DNA from: CAMAVH01 sp046297835
Lineage (GTDB): Bacteria; Pseudomonadota; Alphaproteobacteria; SMXQ01
Reading direction: 5' to 3'
Length of the DNA stretch: 64,000 nucleotides
NCBI GenBank assembly: GCA_046297835.1
Contig: JBKBHI010000011.1
Coordinates: 1-64,000, forward strand
The notes below the pieces were generated by a model. It saw nothing but the letters and a program-made list of their open reading frames with translations. It ran no database searches and was not told the DNA's origin. Of this stretch, positions 15,395-23,624 are shown one piece after another (position 1 is the first letter of the stretch; the number at the start of each line of letters is the position of its first letter). The position numbers and the translations under genes are program-made.

Positions 15395-17410
15395 ATGTCG
15401 AACGACGCCGCGCGCCCGTCCGTGCCTGATGCCGACGCCTACGCCCAGCTGACGATGGACGACGGCGCCGAGATGCCGATCACCGCGCCGACCATGGGCG
15501 ACGTGATCGCCAGCCGCTTCGGTCGCCGCGAGCTGATGAAGGGCTTGCTGGCCGCGACCGCGATCACCGCTGTCGCCTCGCCGCTCGCCGCCCTGCTGCC
15601 GCGCCGCGCCGAGGCGCAAGCCGCAGGTTCGGCCTTCAATTTCACCGAAGTGCCGCACGGCGTCGATGCCAATCATCACGTCGCGCCCGGCTACAGCGCC
15701 GACGTGGTCATCCGTTGGGGCGATCCGGTCACGGCGGACGCGCCGGCTTTCGATCCTTACAACCACACCGCCGAAGCGCAGGCCAAGCAGTTCGGCTACA
15801 ACAACGACTATATCGGCGTTCTTCCCCTGCCGATGGGCGGCACGACCGCCGACCGCGCCCTGCTCTGCGTCAACCATGAATATACCGCGCTCTATCTCAT
15901 GGTGCCGAATCTCGCCGATCAGCAGGCCAAGGATGTCCGCTTCAAGGACATGACCAAGCCGCTCGTCGATATCGAGATGGCGGCGCACGGCCTTTCGGTC
16001 GTCGAAGTCGCAAAACAGAACGGCAAATGGGCCGTGGTGCGCGGCAGCCAGTACAATCGCCGCATGACCGCCGACACGCCGATGCGGATTTCCGGCCCGG
16101 CCGCCGGCCATGACCGCATGAAGACGAGCTACGATTCGTCGGGCTTCATGGTGCGCGGCACGATCAACAATTGCGCCGGCGGCACCACGCCGTGGGGCAC
16201 CTACCTGTCGGGCGAGGAGAACTTCAACAATTACTTCACCGGCAAGGTCGACGGCCACAAGGAAGAAGCGAACTACAAGAGCTACGGCATTCCCGGCGGC
16301 GAATATGCCTGGGGCAATTTTGTGGACCGCTTCGACCTGAACAAGGAAGAGAACGAGCCCAACCGGTTCGGCTGGGTCGTCGAAGTGGATCCCTACGATC
16401 CCAACGCGACGCCGGTGAAGCGCACCGCCATCGGCCGCTTCAAGCATGAAGGCGCCGAGACGATCGTCAACGCCGACGGCCGCGTCGTCGTCTATAGCGG
16501 CGACGACGAGCGTTTCGCCTTCGTTTACAAGTTCGTCACCGCCGGCCGCTACAATCCGAACGACCGCGCCGCCAACCGCGACCTGCTCGACTCGGGCACG
16601 CTTTATGCGGCGAAATATACCGACGACGGCAAGATCGAATGGCTGCCGCTGGTCTACGGCCAGGGCCCGCTGACGGCGGCCAACGGCTTCAACAGCCAGG
16701 CCGACGTGCTGATCGAAACGCGCAAGTCCGCGCGCCTGCTCGGCGCGACGCCGATGGACCGGCCCGAATATGTCGTGCCGAATCCGAAGACCAACAAAGT
16801 CTACGTCATGCTGACCAACAACGACCGCCGCAAGCCCGAGCAAGTCGACAAGATCAACGACCGCGCCGGCAACCTGTGGGGTCAAGTGCTGGAAATGACC
16901 CCCGCCAACGGCGATCACGCGGCGACCGCCGGAACCTGGGACTTGGTCGTGAAGGCCGGCAATCCGGCGGACCCCTCGACGGGTGCGCAATGGAACATGG
17001 CGACGAGCGGCAACGGCTGGTTCGCCTGTCCGGACGGCTGCGCGGTCGATCATCAGGGCCGTCTGTGGGTCGCGACCGATCAGGGCGGCGGCTGGAAGAA
17101 GGCCTCGGGCACGGCGGACGGCGTCTGGGCGCTCGACACCGAAGGCGCGGCGCGCGGCACCGGCAAGCATTTCTACCGCGTGCCGATCGGCGCCGAGATG
17201 TGCGGCCTGACCTTCGCGTCCGACGACCGCACCATGTTCGTGTCGGTCCAGCACCCCGCGGCGGACGGCCCCGAACTGTGGGAAGGCTTCGGCCGCAAGT
17301 CGACGTTCGCCGATCCGGCGACGCGTTGGCCCGACTTCGATCCCAAGCTGCCGACGCGCCCGAGCGTTGTCGCCATCACCAAGCAGGGCGGCGGGCTCAT
17401 CGGCTCTTAA
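15395..17410 (+). CDS. PhoX-family phosphatase with Tat signal
   Basis: The 671-residue protein carries a twin-arginine signal (FGRRELMKGLLAATA, residues 42-56) after an unusually long n-region, cut near AEAQ (residue 75). The rest matches the PhoX/DUF839 family of large Ca2+/Fe3+-dependent alkaline phosphatases: CVNHEYTALYLM, GTYLSGEENFNNYF, RFGWVVEVDPYDP, GRFKHEGAETIVNADGRVV, YSGDDERFAFVYKF, DRPEYVVPNPKTNKVYV and NMATSGNGWFACPDG. It should be folded in the cytoplasm and exported to release phosphate from organic esters. A strong terminator follows 26 bases after the stop. No Pho box was recognised upstream. Confidence 0.9.
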   Translation: MSNDAARPSVPDADAYAQLTMDDGAEMPITAPTMGDVIASRFGRRELMKGLLAATAITAVASPLAALLPRRAEAQAAGSAFNFTEVPHGVDANHHVAPGYSADVVIRWGDPVTADAPAFDPYNHTAEAQAKQFGYNNDYIGVLPLPMGGTTADRALLCVNHEYTALYLMVPNLADQQAKDVRFKDMTKPLVDIEMAAHGLSVVEVAKQNGKWAVVRGSQYNRRMTADTPMRISGPAAGHDRMKTSYDSSGFMVRGTINNCAGGTTPWGTYLSGEENFNNYFTGKVDGHKEEANYKSYGIPGGEYAWGNFVDRFDLNKEENEPNRFGWVVEVDPYDPNATPVKRTAIGRFKHEGAETIVNADGRVVVYSGDDERFAFVYKFVTAGRYNPNDRAANRDLLDSGTLYAAKYTDDGKIEWLPLVYGQGPLTAANGFNSQADVLIETRKSARLLGATPMDRPEYVVPNPKTNKVYVMLTNNDRRKPEQVDKINDRAGNLWGQVLEMTPANGDHAATAGTWDLVVKAGNPADPSTGAQWNMATSGNGWFACPDGCAVDHQGRLWVATDQGGGWKKASGTADGVWALDTEGAARGTGKHFYRVPIGAEMCGLTFASDDRTMFVSVQHPAADGPELWEGFGRKSTFADPATRWPDFDPKLPTRPSVVAITKQGGGLIGS

Positions 17411-17435
17411 GCCGCGTTCCGCGATCCCGTACGAA

Positions 17436-17468
17436 GGGGCGTCTCCACGCGGAGACGCCCCTTTTCTT
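17436..17468 (+). terminator. Rho-independent terminator after the PhoX gene
   Basis: A perfect 11-pair stem, GGGGCGTCTCC/GGAGACGCCCC, with loop ACGC (17436-17461) is followed by TTTTCTT. Confidence 0.9.
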
Positions 17469-17536
17469 TGCCCGCCGGTTCTTTGCCAGACGGACGCGAA
17501 ATGTTAGCGTGCGCTCGAACAAGCAGGGCAGGGCGC

Positions 17537-18577
17537 ATGAAGATCGACTGCGAGACGTATTATTGGCCGATCGATTTTCTCGATCGCGTCGAGCATCCGG
17601 GCAAGGGCCGCATCGAGCGCGAGGACGCGACGACGGTCAGCTTCTATCGCGACGGCGAGATGATCCAGCGCTTCAAGAGCGCGCGCTGGGACTTGGATGT
17701 GCGCAAGCGGGCGATGGATGAGGCCGGGTTCGACGCGCAGCTGCTGCTGCCCGATCCGCTGCCGTTCATCTACGAGATCAACCACAGCCTCGGGCCGCAG
17801 ATGGCCGCCGGCTACAATGCCCATCTCGCCGAGGCGATCGCGAGCGAGCCGCGCTTCATCGGCGCGGCCTGGCTCTATCTGCCCGACATGGACGAGGCGA
17901 TGGCCGAGCTCGAGCGCGCGGCGAAGGCCGGCCTGCGCGCGGTCAAGATCAACGGCGGCTTCGCCGACGAGGATCTCGACGGCGAGGAGCTATGGCCGCT
18001 CTACGAGGCGGCCGAAGCGCTCGACATGGCCATCGTCGTGCGCCCCATCGAGCGCGCCTTCGAGGATCAGACCGGCCATCCCTGGCTGATCGGCGCCGAC
18101 CGCTACGCCGGCATGCGCTTCCTCGCCAGCGGCCTCGGCTATCCTTTCACCTACATGCAGAGCGTCGCGCGGCTGATCTTCAGCGGCACGCTCGACCGCT
18201 TCCCGAACTTGCGCTTCGCCTTCCTCAAGGGCGGCGCGGGCTGGGCGCCTTACTTGCGCGAGCGGCTCGACCGCCAGGCGGAGCATCGCGCCTTTCGCAG
18301 CCACGCGATGAAGCGCGGCCTGAAATTGCAGCGCCGGCCGAGCGAGTATTTCGACCAGCTCTATATCGCCGCCGACGCCGACGAGAGCTATCTCGCCGAC
18401 GTCGCCAAGCGCTGGCCCGGCCACCGCATGATTCTCGGCAGCGGCTTCGACACGACCGAGGCGGGCGCGACCTGGCCGGACAGCGCCGCGCGCGTCGCCG
18501 CCCTGGCGGACCTCGGCGACGCCGACAAGGCCGCCATTCTCGGCGGCAACGCCCGCCGGCTGCTCGGCCTCGCCTGA
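17537..18577 (+). CDS. Amidohydrolase_2-fold protein lacking the metal ligands
   Basis: Length (346 aa) and blocks fit the amidohydrolase 2 (ACMSD-like) TIM barrel: an N-terminal strand, FIGAAWLYLPDMDEAMAELERA, GLRAVKIN, FTYMQSVARLIFSGTLDRFPNLRFAF and AILGGNARRLLGL. The usual metal-binding positions are changed. The N-terminal D-x-H-x-H is DCETYY, the barrel His is Arg (VVRPIE), the H-x-GG site is FLKGGAGW, and the catalytic Asp of GSDYPH is Gly (GSGFDTTEA). It is therefore probably a non-hydrolytic homologue, perhaps binding a carboxylate substrate or a partner. Start ATG 17537 follows GGGCAGGG. Compare the ligand-retaining paralogue at 53691-54773. Confidence 0.75.
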   Translation: MKIDCETYYWPIDFLDRVEHPGKGRIEREDATTVSFYRDGEMIQRFKSARWDLDVRKRAMDEAGFDAQLLLPDPLPFIYEINHSLGPQMAAGYNAHLAEAIASEPRFIGAAWLYLPDMDEAMAELERAAKAGLRAVKINGGFADEDLDGEELWPLYEAAEALDMAIVVRPIERAFEDQTGHPWLIGADRYAGMRFLASGLGYPFTYMQSVARLIFSGTLDRFPNLRFAFLKGGAGWAPYLRERLDRQAEHRAFRSHAMKRGLKLQRRPSEYFDQLYIAADADESYLADVAKRWPGHRMILGSGFDTTEAGATWPDSAARVAALADLGDADKAAILGGNARRLLGLA

Positions 18578-18643
18578 CCCGCCTATCGGCCTGCCGCGCC
18601 GCGCGCTATGATCGGCGCTCCTGCAACGCTTCCGGGGATAGGC

Positions 18644-18706
18644 ATGTTCGGCGCGAAAGCCATCGGCATCGGCCTCGCCGCTTTCGACCCGGCGGTCGTG
18701 AAGTGA
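18644..18706 (+). CDS. Possible 20-residue leader peptide or gene remnant
   Basis: A short frame (start ATG 18644, stop TGA 18704-18706) is preceded by GGGGATAGG and ends 4 bases before the histidine kinase start. The peptide is hydrophobic, starting MFGAKAIGIGLAAF like a signal peptide. It may be the remnant of a deleted exported protein, or a small coupled peptide. It would give the kinase gene, which has no strong site of its own, ribosomes by coupling. Confidence 0.35.
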   Translation: MFGAKAIGIGLAAFDPAVVK

Positions 18707-18710
18707 CGCC

Positions 18711-20258
18711 ATGCGGCTGACCCATCGCTATTCCTTGATCATCGTCACGCTGCTGCTGTCGACGTTGGCGGTGATTTCCGGCGCGGCGGTGCTGGCCTTC
18801 GCCAGCCTATCCCAGCGCGCCGAGACGGCGAGCGCCCGCGTCATGGCCGACGCCTTGCGCGAGCAGGCGATCGCCGACGCGTACAGCCTGGCGGCGCTGA
18901 CCAGCCGCATCGTCGGTTCGGCGCTCTACGATGCCGACATGCGCGATCTCGTCGAGGACTTGCGCGCGCTGCGCCGCTACAAAAGCGTGCTGGCGATCCG
19001 CGTCGTCGATCCGCAGGGCCGCGTCCTGCATGACGGCAGCGACGGGTTATCGGACTACGGCCGGAGCAGCCGCGACCTCGTCATCGGCCGGGCCCTCAAG
19101 GCGCGCGCTCCGATCAGCGCGGTGGAGGAGGATATCCTCAGCATGGCCGCGCCGGTCATCATCGGCGAACGCCTGCTCGGCGCGATCCATATGGAAATCT
19201 CGCTCGCCGACTTGATGAAGCATGAGGCCGTCCTGCACCGCGAACTCGGCACGATCGCCGCCGCCGCCCGCGAATCGCTGATCGTCGCCATCGCCCTAGC
19301 GGCGCTGATCCTCGGCGCCGTCGGCTTGCTCGTCGGCGTTCTGGTGGCGCGCGGCTTGAGCCAGCCGATCAAGACTCTGTCGGCCGCGATGCGCCGAATC
19401 GGCCAGGGCCAGCCGGTCTCCGGCCTGCCGACGGACCGGTCGGACGAGATCGGCGATCTGGCGCGCGATCTGGAGAAGATGGCGAGCGGCCTTCTGCAAT
19501 CGCAACGCATGTCGCGCCTGGCTGCCGTGGGAGAGGTCGCGGTCGGCGTCGCGCACGAGCTCAACCAGCCGCTCAGCACCATCCGCATGGCCGCGGACAA
19601 TGCGCTGGCGACGCTCGACGCGCCGACCCCGGACGCCGGCTACCTGCGCGACAAGCTCGGCCTCGTCTCGCAGCTCGCCGGCGGCATGGGCGAGCAGATT
19701 CAGCGCATGTGCGCCGTCGGCCGGCGCGACGAACGGCGCGTGCCGTTCGATCCGCTGGCCAGCGTGCGCGACGCGCTGGCGCTGCATTCGGGCGGATTGG
19801 CAGCGGCGGGCATCGAACTCACGGTCGAATGGCCGGACGCGCCGGACGGCCGGCCCTTGGTGGTGCAGGGTCTGCCCAACCAGCTCATGCAGGTCGTCGT
19901 CAACCTGATCGGCAACGCGCGTGACGCCATCGTCGAGCGCAGCGACACGCCGCTGGGCCGGCTGCGCGGCGTGCGCGGCCATATCCGCCTGACGATGTCG
20001 GTCGACCCGATCCTGCGCGAATTCCGCCTCGAGATCGCCGACAATGGCGGCGGCATCCCGCCGGAAATCATCGGCCGGGTGTTCGATCCCTTCTTCACCA
20101 CCAAGGAAGTGACCAAGGGCACCGGCCTCGGCCTGTCGATCAGCTACGGCATCGTCGCCGGCATGGGCGGCCATATCGAGGCGCGCAACGGCCCGGACGG
20201 CGCGATTTTCAGCGTGTCCTTGCCGACCGGCGATAGCGCGGCGCGGGCGGCGGAATAA
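18711..20258 (+). CDS. DctB-like sensor histidine kinase
   Basis: A 515-residue membrane kinase: first helix SLIIVTLLLSTLAVISGAAVLAFA, a periplasmic or extracytoplasmic domain of about 140 residues (AIRVVDPQGRVLHDGSD suggests a Cache/PAS-like fold), second helix LIVAIALAALILGAVGLLVGVLVA, a HAMP segment, a HisKA block (AAVGEVAVGVAHELNQPLSTIRMAADNA) and the ATPase with QVVVNLIGNARDA, ADNGGGIP and FFTTKEVTKGTGLGLSISYGIV. The AHELNQPL H-box is that of the DctB/NtrB-like group. The lone receiver gene 117 bases downstream is the obvious partner. Confidence 0.85.
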   Translation: MRLTHRYSLIIVTLLLSTLAVISGAAVLAFASLSQRAETASARVMADALREQAIADAYSLAALTSRIVGSALYDADMRDLVEDLRALRRYKSVLAIRVVDPQGRVLHDGSDGLSDYGRSSRDLVIGRALKARAPISAVEEDILSMAAPVIIGERLLGAIHMEISLADLMKHEAVLHRELGTIAAAARESLIVAIALAALILGAVGLLVGVLVARGLSQPIKTLSAAMRRIGQGQPVSGLPTDRSDEIGDLARDLEKMASGLLQSQRMSRLAAVGEVAVGVAHELNQPLSTIRMAADNALATLDAPTPDAGYLRDKLGLVSQLAGGMGEQIQRMCAVGRRDERRVPFDPLASVRDALALHSGGLAAAGIELTVEWPDAPDGRPLVVQGLPNQLMQVVVNLIGNARDAIVERSDTPLGRLRGVRGHIRLTMSVDPILREFRLEIADNGGGIPPEIIGRVFDPFFTTKEVTKGTGLGLSISYGIVAGMGGHIEARNGPDGAIFSVSLPTGDSAARAAE

Positions 20259-20374
20259 GGGTTTTTGTCGCAGATGGATGACAAGCCGCCGCCCTATGGT
20301 AGAAGGATATGCCGACCGGGCCGCCGCCCGGCTCTTAGCGATGGACGTGCCCTTTGCTACCTTCCCGCAATTCC

Positions 20375-20767
20375 ATGACGACCCGGGCCGACAGCCCGCA
20401 GCAAGCCGTGCTTGTCGTCGATGACGACCCCCTGCAGCGCAGCGAGATCGTCGATTTCCTGATTCGCCAGGGCATCGCCGTCGTCTCGGCGCAAAACGGC
20501 TTCGCCGCCGTCCATGAAATCCGCCGCCTGCGGCCCGCCGTGGTCGTCATGGACATGAAGATGCCGGGTCTCGACGGCATCCATGTGGCGCGGCTGATTC
20601 AGGATTTGCAGAACAAGCCGAAGGTCATCCTCGTGTCGGGCTATCCCGACTACGTCTATCGCGCCCATCAGGAAGACCTCGGCGTTTTCGCCATCATCGA
20701 AAAGCCGGTGCCGCTCGCCGTGCTGGCGCGCTTTATCCGTGAAGCGCTTGCGAAAGGCGACGCCTAG
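20375..20767 (+). CDS. Single-domain response regulator (CheY-like)
   Basis: The product is a receiver only (130 aa): acidic residues in VLVVDDDPLQR, phospho-Asp in VVVMDMKMPGLDG, Ser in VILVSGYPD and Lys in IIEKPVP. There is no output domain, so it would act by protein contact or in a phosphorelay, most likely with the kinase encoded just upstream. ATG 20375 leaves only eight residues before the first core strand; a TTG at 20354 would add seven residues. Neither has a clear ribosome site. Confidence 0.8.
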   Translation: MTTRADSPQQAVLVVDDDPLQRSEIVDFLIRQGIAVVSAQNGFAAVHEIRRLRPAVVVMDMKMPGLDGIHVARLIQDLQNKPKVILVSGYPDYVYRAHQEDLGVFAIIEKPVPLAVLARFIREALAKGDA

Positions 20768-20794
20768 CGTCGCGGGGCTACAGGCGGGCCGAAT

Positions 20795-21322
20795 TCAGGA
20801 ATCGTAAGCGATCAGCGAATCGAACGGCACGTCGATCCTGGCGCGGCCGCCGAGGAACGTGAGCTCGATGATCGTCGCCGCCGCGGCGACGTCGCCGCCC
20901 ACATTGCGCAGCAGCTCGATCGCGGCGGCCAAGGTGCCGCCGGTGGCCAGCAGGTCGTCGACCAGCACGACGCGCTGGCCCGGCTTGATCGCGTCCTCCT
21001 GAATCTCGATCGTGTCCGTGCCGTATTCGAGATCGTAGCTGTGCGGCACCGTCGCGCCCGGCAGCTTGCCCTTTTTGCGCAGCATGACGAAGCCGCAGCC
21101 GAGCGCATAGGCGAGCGGCGCGGCGACGAGGAAGCCGCGCGATTCGATGCCGGCGAGCAGGTCGGGCTTGCGCGGCCCGACGATGCCGGCGAGCCGTTCG
21201 ATCGCCGCGCGCCACGCCGTCGGATGGGCGAGCAGCGTCGAGATGTCGTAGAACAGGATGCCCGGCTTGGGAAAGTCGGCGATCTGACGGATATGGTCTC
21301 TGATCTCGATGTCGCGCGTCAT
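20795..21322 (-). CDS. apt: Adenine phosphoribosyltransferase
   Basis: This 175-residue enzyme matches Apt along its length: IRDHIRQIADFPKPGILFYDISTLL at the N-terminus, LLAGIESRGFLVAAPLAY, the flexible loop FVMLRKKGKLPG and the PRPP-binding motif VVLVDDLLATGGTL. It salvages adenine to AMP in the cytoplasm using 5-phosphoribosyl diphosphate. The gene faces the receiver gene tail to tail (24 bases between stops) and diverges from the TAXI gene. Confidence 0.93.
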   Translation of the reverse strand: MTRDIEIRDHIRQIADFPKPGILFYDISTLLAHPTAWRAAIERLAGIVGPRKPDLLAGIESRGFLVAAPLAYALGCGFVMLRKKGKLPGATVPHSYDLEYGTDTIEIQEDAIKPGQRVVLVDDLLATGGTLAAAIELLRNVGGDVAAAATIIELTFLGGRARIDVPFDSLIAYDS

Positions 21323-21442
21323 GGGGTGATCGCCGAAATGCCGAATCGTTGAAAGGAGAGCTGCCCGCAGTCTATCCGTCCCGCGCGGGGTTCAAAAGCG
21401 CGATCAAGCTGATAGACTGCGCCGCTCGCCGCCAGGACCGTC

Positions 21443-21489
21443 ATGAGCGCAATCGCATGAACAAAACCCCCATGAACAAAACCCCATGA
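21443..21489 (+). other. Chained mini-reading frames before the TAXI gene
   Basis: ATG 21443 opens a five-codon frame (MSAIA) whose TGA overlaps ATG 21457 as ATGA. That ATG opens a ten-codon frame, MNKTPMNKTP, whose TGA (21487-21489) overlaps the main start ATG 21486, again as ATGA. The second frame comes from a tandem repeat, ATGAACAAAACCCC with 15- and 14-base periods. The only ribosome-site-like word, AGGA at 21434-21437, precedes the first ATG. Confidence 0.6.
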
Positions 21490-22487
21490 ACAAGACTGTC
21501 GTCGCCGTCGCCGCCATCCTCACCGCTGGCGCGGTCGCCGTCTGGGCGCTCGGCGGCGCGGGCGAGCGCCAGTTCGCGCCGCAGTCCGACGCGGGCGGCG
21601 TCGTTCTCGGCACCGGCGTCGTCACCGGCCTCTATTTTCCCGCCGGCGGCGCGGTCTGCCGGTTGCTCAACCAGGGGCGCGACCGCCACGGCCTGCGTTG
21701 CGCCGTCGAGGCGACCGACGGTTCGGTCGCCAACCTCAACGCCTTGCGCGGCGGCGAGCTCGATCTCGCCATGGTCCAGTCCGACTGGCAGCATCAGGCC
21801 TATTCCGGCGGCGGCAGCTTCAAGGGCGTCGGCGCGTTCGAGGACTTGCGCGCGCTGTTCTCGCTCCATAGCGAGGCGTTCAACGTGCTGGTCCGGCGCG
21901 ATGCGAAGCTGCGCCAGTTCGCCGAACTCAAAGGCAAGCGCGTCAACGTCGGGCCGGCCGGCTCGGGCCAGCGCGCCATGTTCGAGGACGCCATGGCGGC
22001 GCACGGCCTGACGCCGAAGGATTTCGCGCAGCTCGGCGATCTGCGCGGCGCGGAAGCGGGCAAGGCGCTGTGCGAGCGCAAGATCGACGCGGCGGTGGTG
22101 GTGCTCGCCCATCCCAACGGCGCGATTCAGGAGATGGCGGCGGGATGCGATCTGGCCCTGGTCGAAATCGCCGGCCCGGCGCTGGAAAAGCTGACGCAGG
22201 ACCGCCCCTATTACGCGCCGCTCGTGCTGTCCGGCGGCGTCTACGACCGCTTGCCGGCGCAGGACACGCGGAGCTTCGGGCTCAAGGCGACGCTGGCCGC
22301 GCCCGCCCAGCTCGGCGAGGAGGTCGTCTACGAGATCGTGCGCGCGGTGTTCGACAATTTCGACGAGTTTCGCGCGGCCCATCCGGCCTTCGCCGCGCTC
22401 GATCCGCGCGCCATGGCGCGCGAGGGCCTCAGCGCGCCGCTGCACCCGGGCGCCGAACGCTATTTTCGCGAGAAGGGCCTGCTCTAG
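21486..22487 (+). CDS. TAXI-family TRAP transporter substrate-binding protein
   Basis: A signal-anchor segment (VVAVAAILTAGAVAVWALGGA) is followed by a periplasmic binding fold typical of TAXI proteins: VVLGTGVVTGLYFPAGGAVCRLLN, GLRCAVEATDGSVANLNALRGGELDLAMVQSD, FAELKGKRVNVGPAGSGQRA, PYYAPLVLSGGVYD and LGEEVVYEIVRAVFDNFDEF. TAXI proteins bind glutamate or other carboxylates for TRAP uptake. No TRAP membrane subunits are encoded nearby, so it is an orphan receptor. Start ATG 21486 is preceded by coupled mini-frames. It lies 11 kb from a second orphan-type sensing group, with no shared operon. Confidence 0.85.
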   Translation: MNKTVVAVAAILTAGAVAVWALGGAGERQFAPQSDAGGVVLGTGVVTGLYFPAGGAVCRLLNQGRDRHGLRCAVEATDGSVANLNALRGGELDLAMVQSDWQHQAYSGGGSFKGVGAFEDLRALFSLHSEAFNVLVRRDAKLRQFAELKGKRVNVGPAGSGQRAMFEDAMAAHGLTPKDFAQLGDLRGAEAGKALCERKIDAAVVVLAHPNGAIQEMAAGCDLALVEIAGPALEKLTQDRPYYAPLVLSGGVYDRLPAQDTRSFGLKATLAAPAQLGEEVVYEIVRAVFDNFDEFRAAHPAFAALDPRAMAREGLSAPLHPGAERYFREKGLL

Positions 22488-22499
22488 CAGGCCGAGGCG

Positions 22500-22649
22500 C
22501 TAGCGGACGTTGGCGGCGACGGTTTCGCTGCCGAACAACTGCGTCACGCTCTGCCCCTGCGGGCGGCAGAAGTGATAGTAGCTCGAGAAGGTCGCCAGCA
22601 TGATGCCGAGAGCGAATCCGTAAAGAAACGTGCGGCGGGCGTTGTTCAT
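22500..22649 (-). CDS. Small single-helix membrane protein, 49 residues
   Basis: Read on the minus strand, ATG 22649 to TAG 22502-22500 gives MNNARRTFLYGFALG, then IMLATFSSYYHFC and a polar tail ending ETVAANVR. It has one predicted membrane helix (LYGFALGIMLATFSSYY) with a basic N-terminus, so the tail would be outside the cytoplasm. The frame has the strong third-position GC bias of the neighbours, which supports coding. It converges on the TAXI gene (12 bases between stops). No named family was recognised. Confidence 0.6.
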   Translation of the reverse strand: MNNARRTFLYGFALGIMLATFSSYYHFCRPQGQSVTQLFGSETVAANVR

Positions 22650-22845
22650 CGTCTGATCCGTCGTGAGGGTCTGGGGCATCGGGAAGCGCGGCGAAAGCCG
22701 CTCCGTTCATAGCCGATGGCGGCGCGGCAGGCCAGGGCGGCCTGCGTTCTGCGCCGGGAGGGCGCGTCTGGCTTGCGCTGCGGGCCGTGATAGGATGGCG
22801 CGCATCCGCCGCCCGTCGCGGCGGTTCATGGAGGGGGGGCGGCGC

Positions 22846-23325
22846 GTGGCCAAATATATCGCCAGCATCTTGCAGGACGACGAGCGGGTGCTTCACGAAG
22901 CGTCGATCCATTGGATCGTCTATCTGCCGTCCATCCTCTTTTTCGTCGTCGGCCTCGCCCTGCTGCTCTGGGTCGCGCCGATCTATCAGGCGGGCGGGCG
23001 CGAGTTCGTCGGCATGATCGGAGTGTTCGTCGCGCTGGCCGCGCTCCTCGCCGCGCCGTTCTATTTCTTCAAGGCGCTGATCCTGCGCGTCGCCACCGAG
23101 CTCGCCATCACCAACCGCCGCGTCATCGCCAAGGTCGGCCTCATCCGGCGCAAGACCTGGGAGATCAACGCCGCGAAGGTCGAGGGCGTGGAAGTCGAGC
23201 AGTCGGTGTGGGGCCGCATCTTCGGCTACGGCACGGTGACGGTGAATGGCACCGGCGGCGGCATCGCGCCGATCCGCAACATCGAGGATCCGCTGGCGTT
23301 TCGCAAACACGTGACTTCATTATAA
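22846..23325 (+). CDS. Bacterial PH-domain (bPH2-like) membrane protein
   Basis: The 159-residue protein starts VAKYIASILQDDERVLHEASIHW, has two membrane helices (LPSILFFVVGLALLLWV and MIGVFVALAALLAAPFYFF), and ends with a PH-like strand set (ELAITNRRVIAKVGLIRRKTWEINAAKVEGVEVEQS, FGYGTVTVNGTGGG, IRNIEDPLAFRKHV). Such proteins are small inner-membrane proteins of unknown precise role. GTG 22846 lies 6 bases after GGAGGGGGGGC; an in-frame ATG at 22828 is possible. A terminator-like hairpin starts at the stop. Confidence 0.8.
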   Translation: MAKYIASILQDDERVLHEASIHWIVYLPSILFFVVGLALLLWVAPIYQAGGREFVGMIGVFVALAALLAAPFYFFKALILRVATELAITNRRVIAKVGLIRRKTWEINAAKVEGVEVEQSVWGRIFGYGTVTVNGTGGGIAPIRNIEDPLAFRKHVTSL

Positions 23326-23364
23326 GACCGCTCTGCCACCAAAGGTTGTGGCGTCGGTCTTTTC
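23324..23364 (+). terminator. Rho-independent terminator after the PH-domain gene
   Basis: AAGACCG (23324-23330) pairs with CGGTCTT (23355-23361), enclosing an inner GCCACC/GGTTGTGGC stem, and is followed by a T run. Confidence 0.7.
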
Positions 23365-23624
23365 ACACCTCAAAATTCTGGCCGCTCGGCGCTATGCCGG
23401 ATGCGATAGCACCAATGAGCATTATTGGCGATTGTGCCTATGAATGCCGGGCTTTAGGTTGATTCCAAGGGGCGACCGTCGCGTGCGCGATGAGGGAGAG
23501 GGGCATTCGTTGCCGCCGTCTTTCATCCGTTCGTTCGCGACATGCGAATAAGGGATCAATACCGGGGCGCGCGGCGTCCCGCGAGGCCGCGCCTGCGGCC
23601 GAGGTGTGGGGGAGACAGGCGCGC

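Noticed and set aside
15326..17254. Minus-strand frame of over 600 codons opposite the PhoX gene
   Set aside because: The product is compositionally biased and unlike any family, whereas PhoX is unambiguous.
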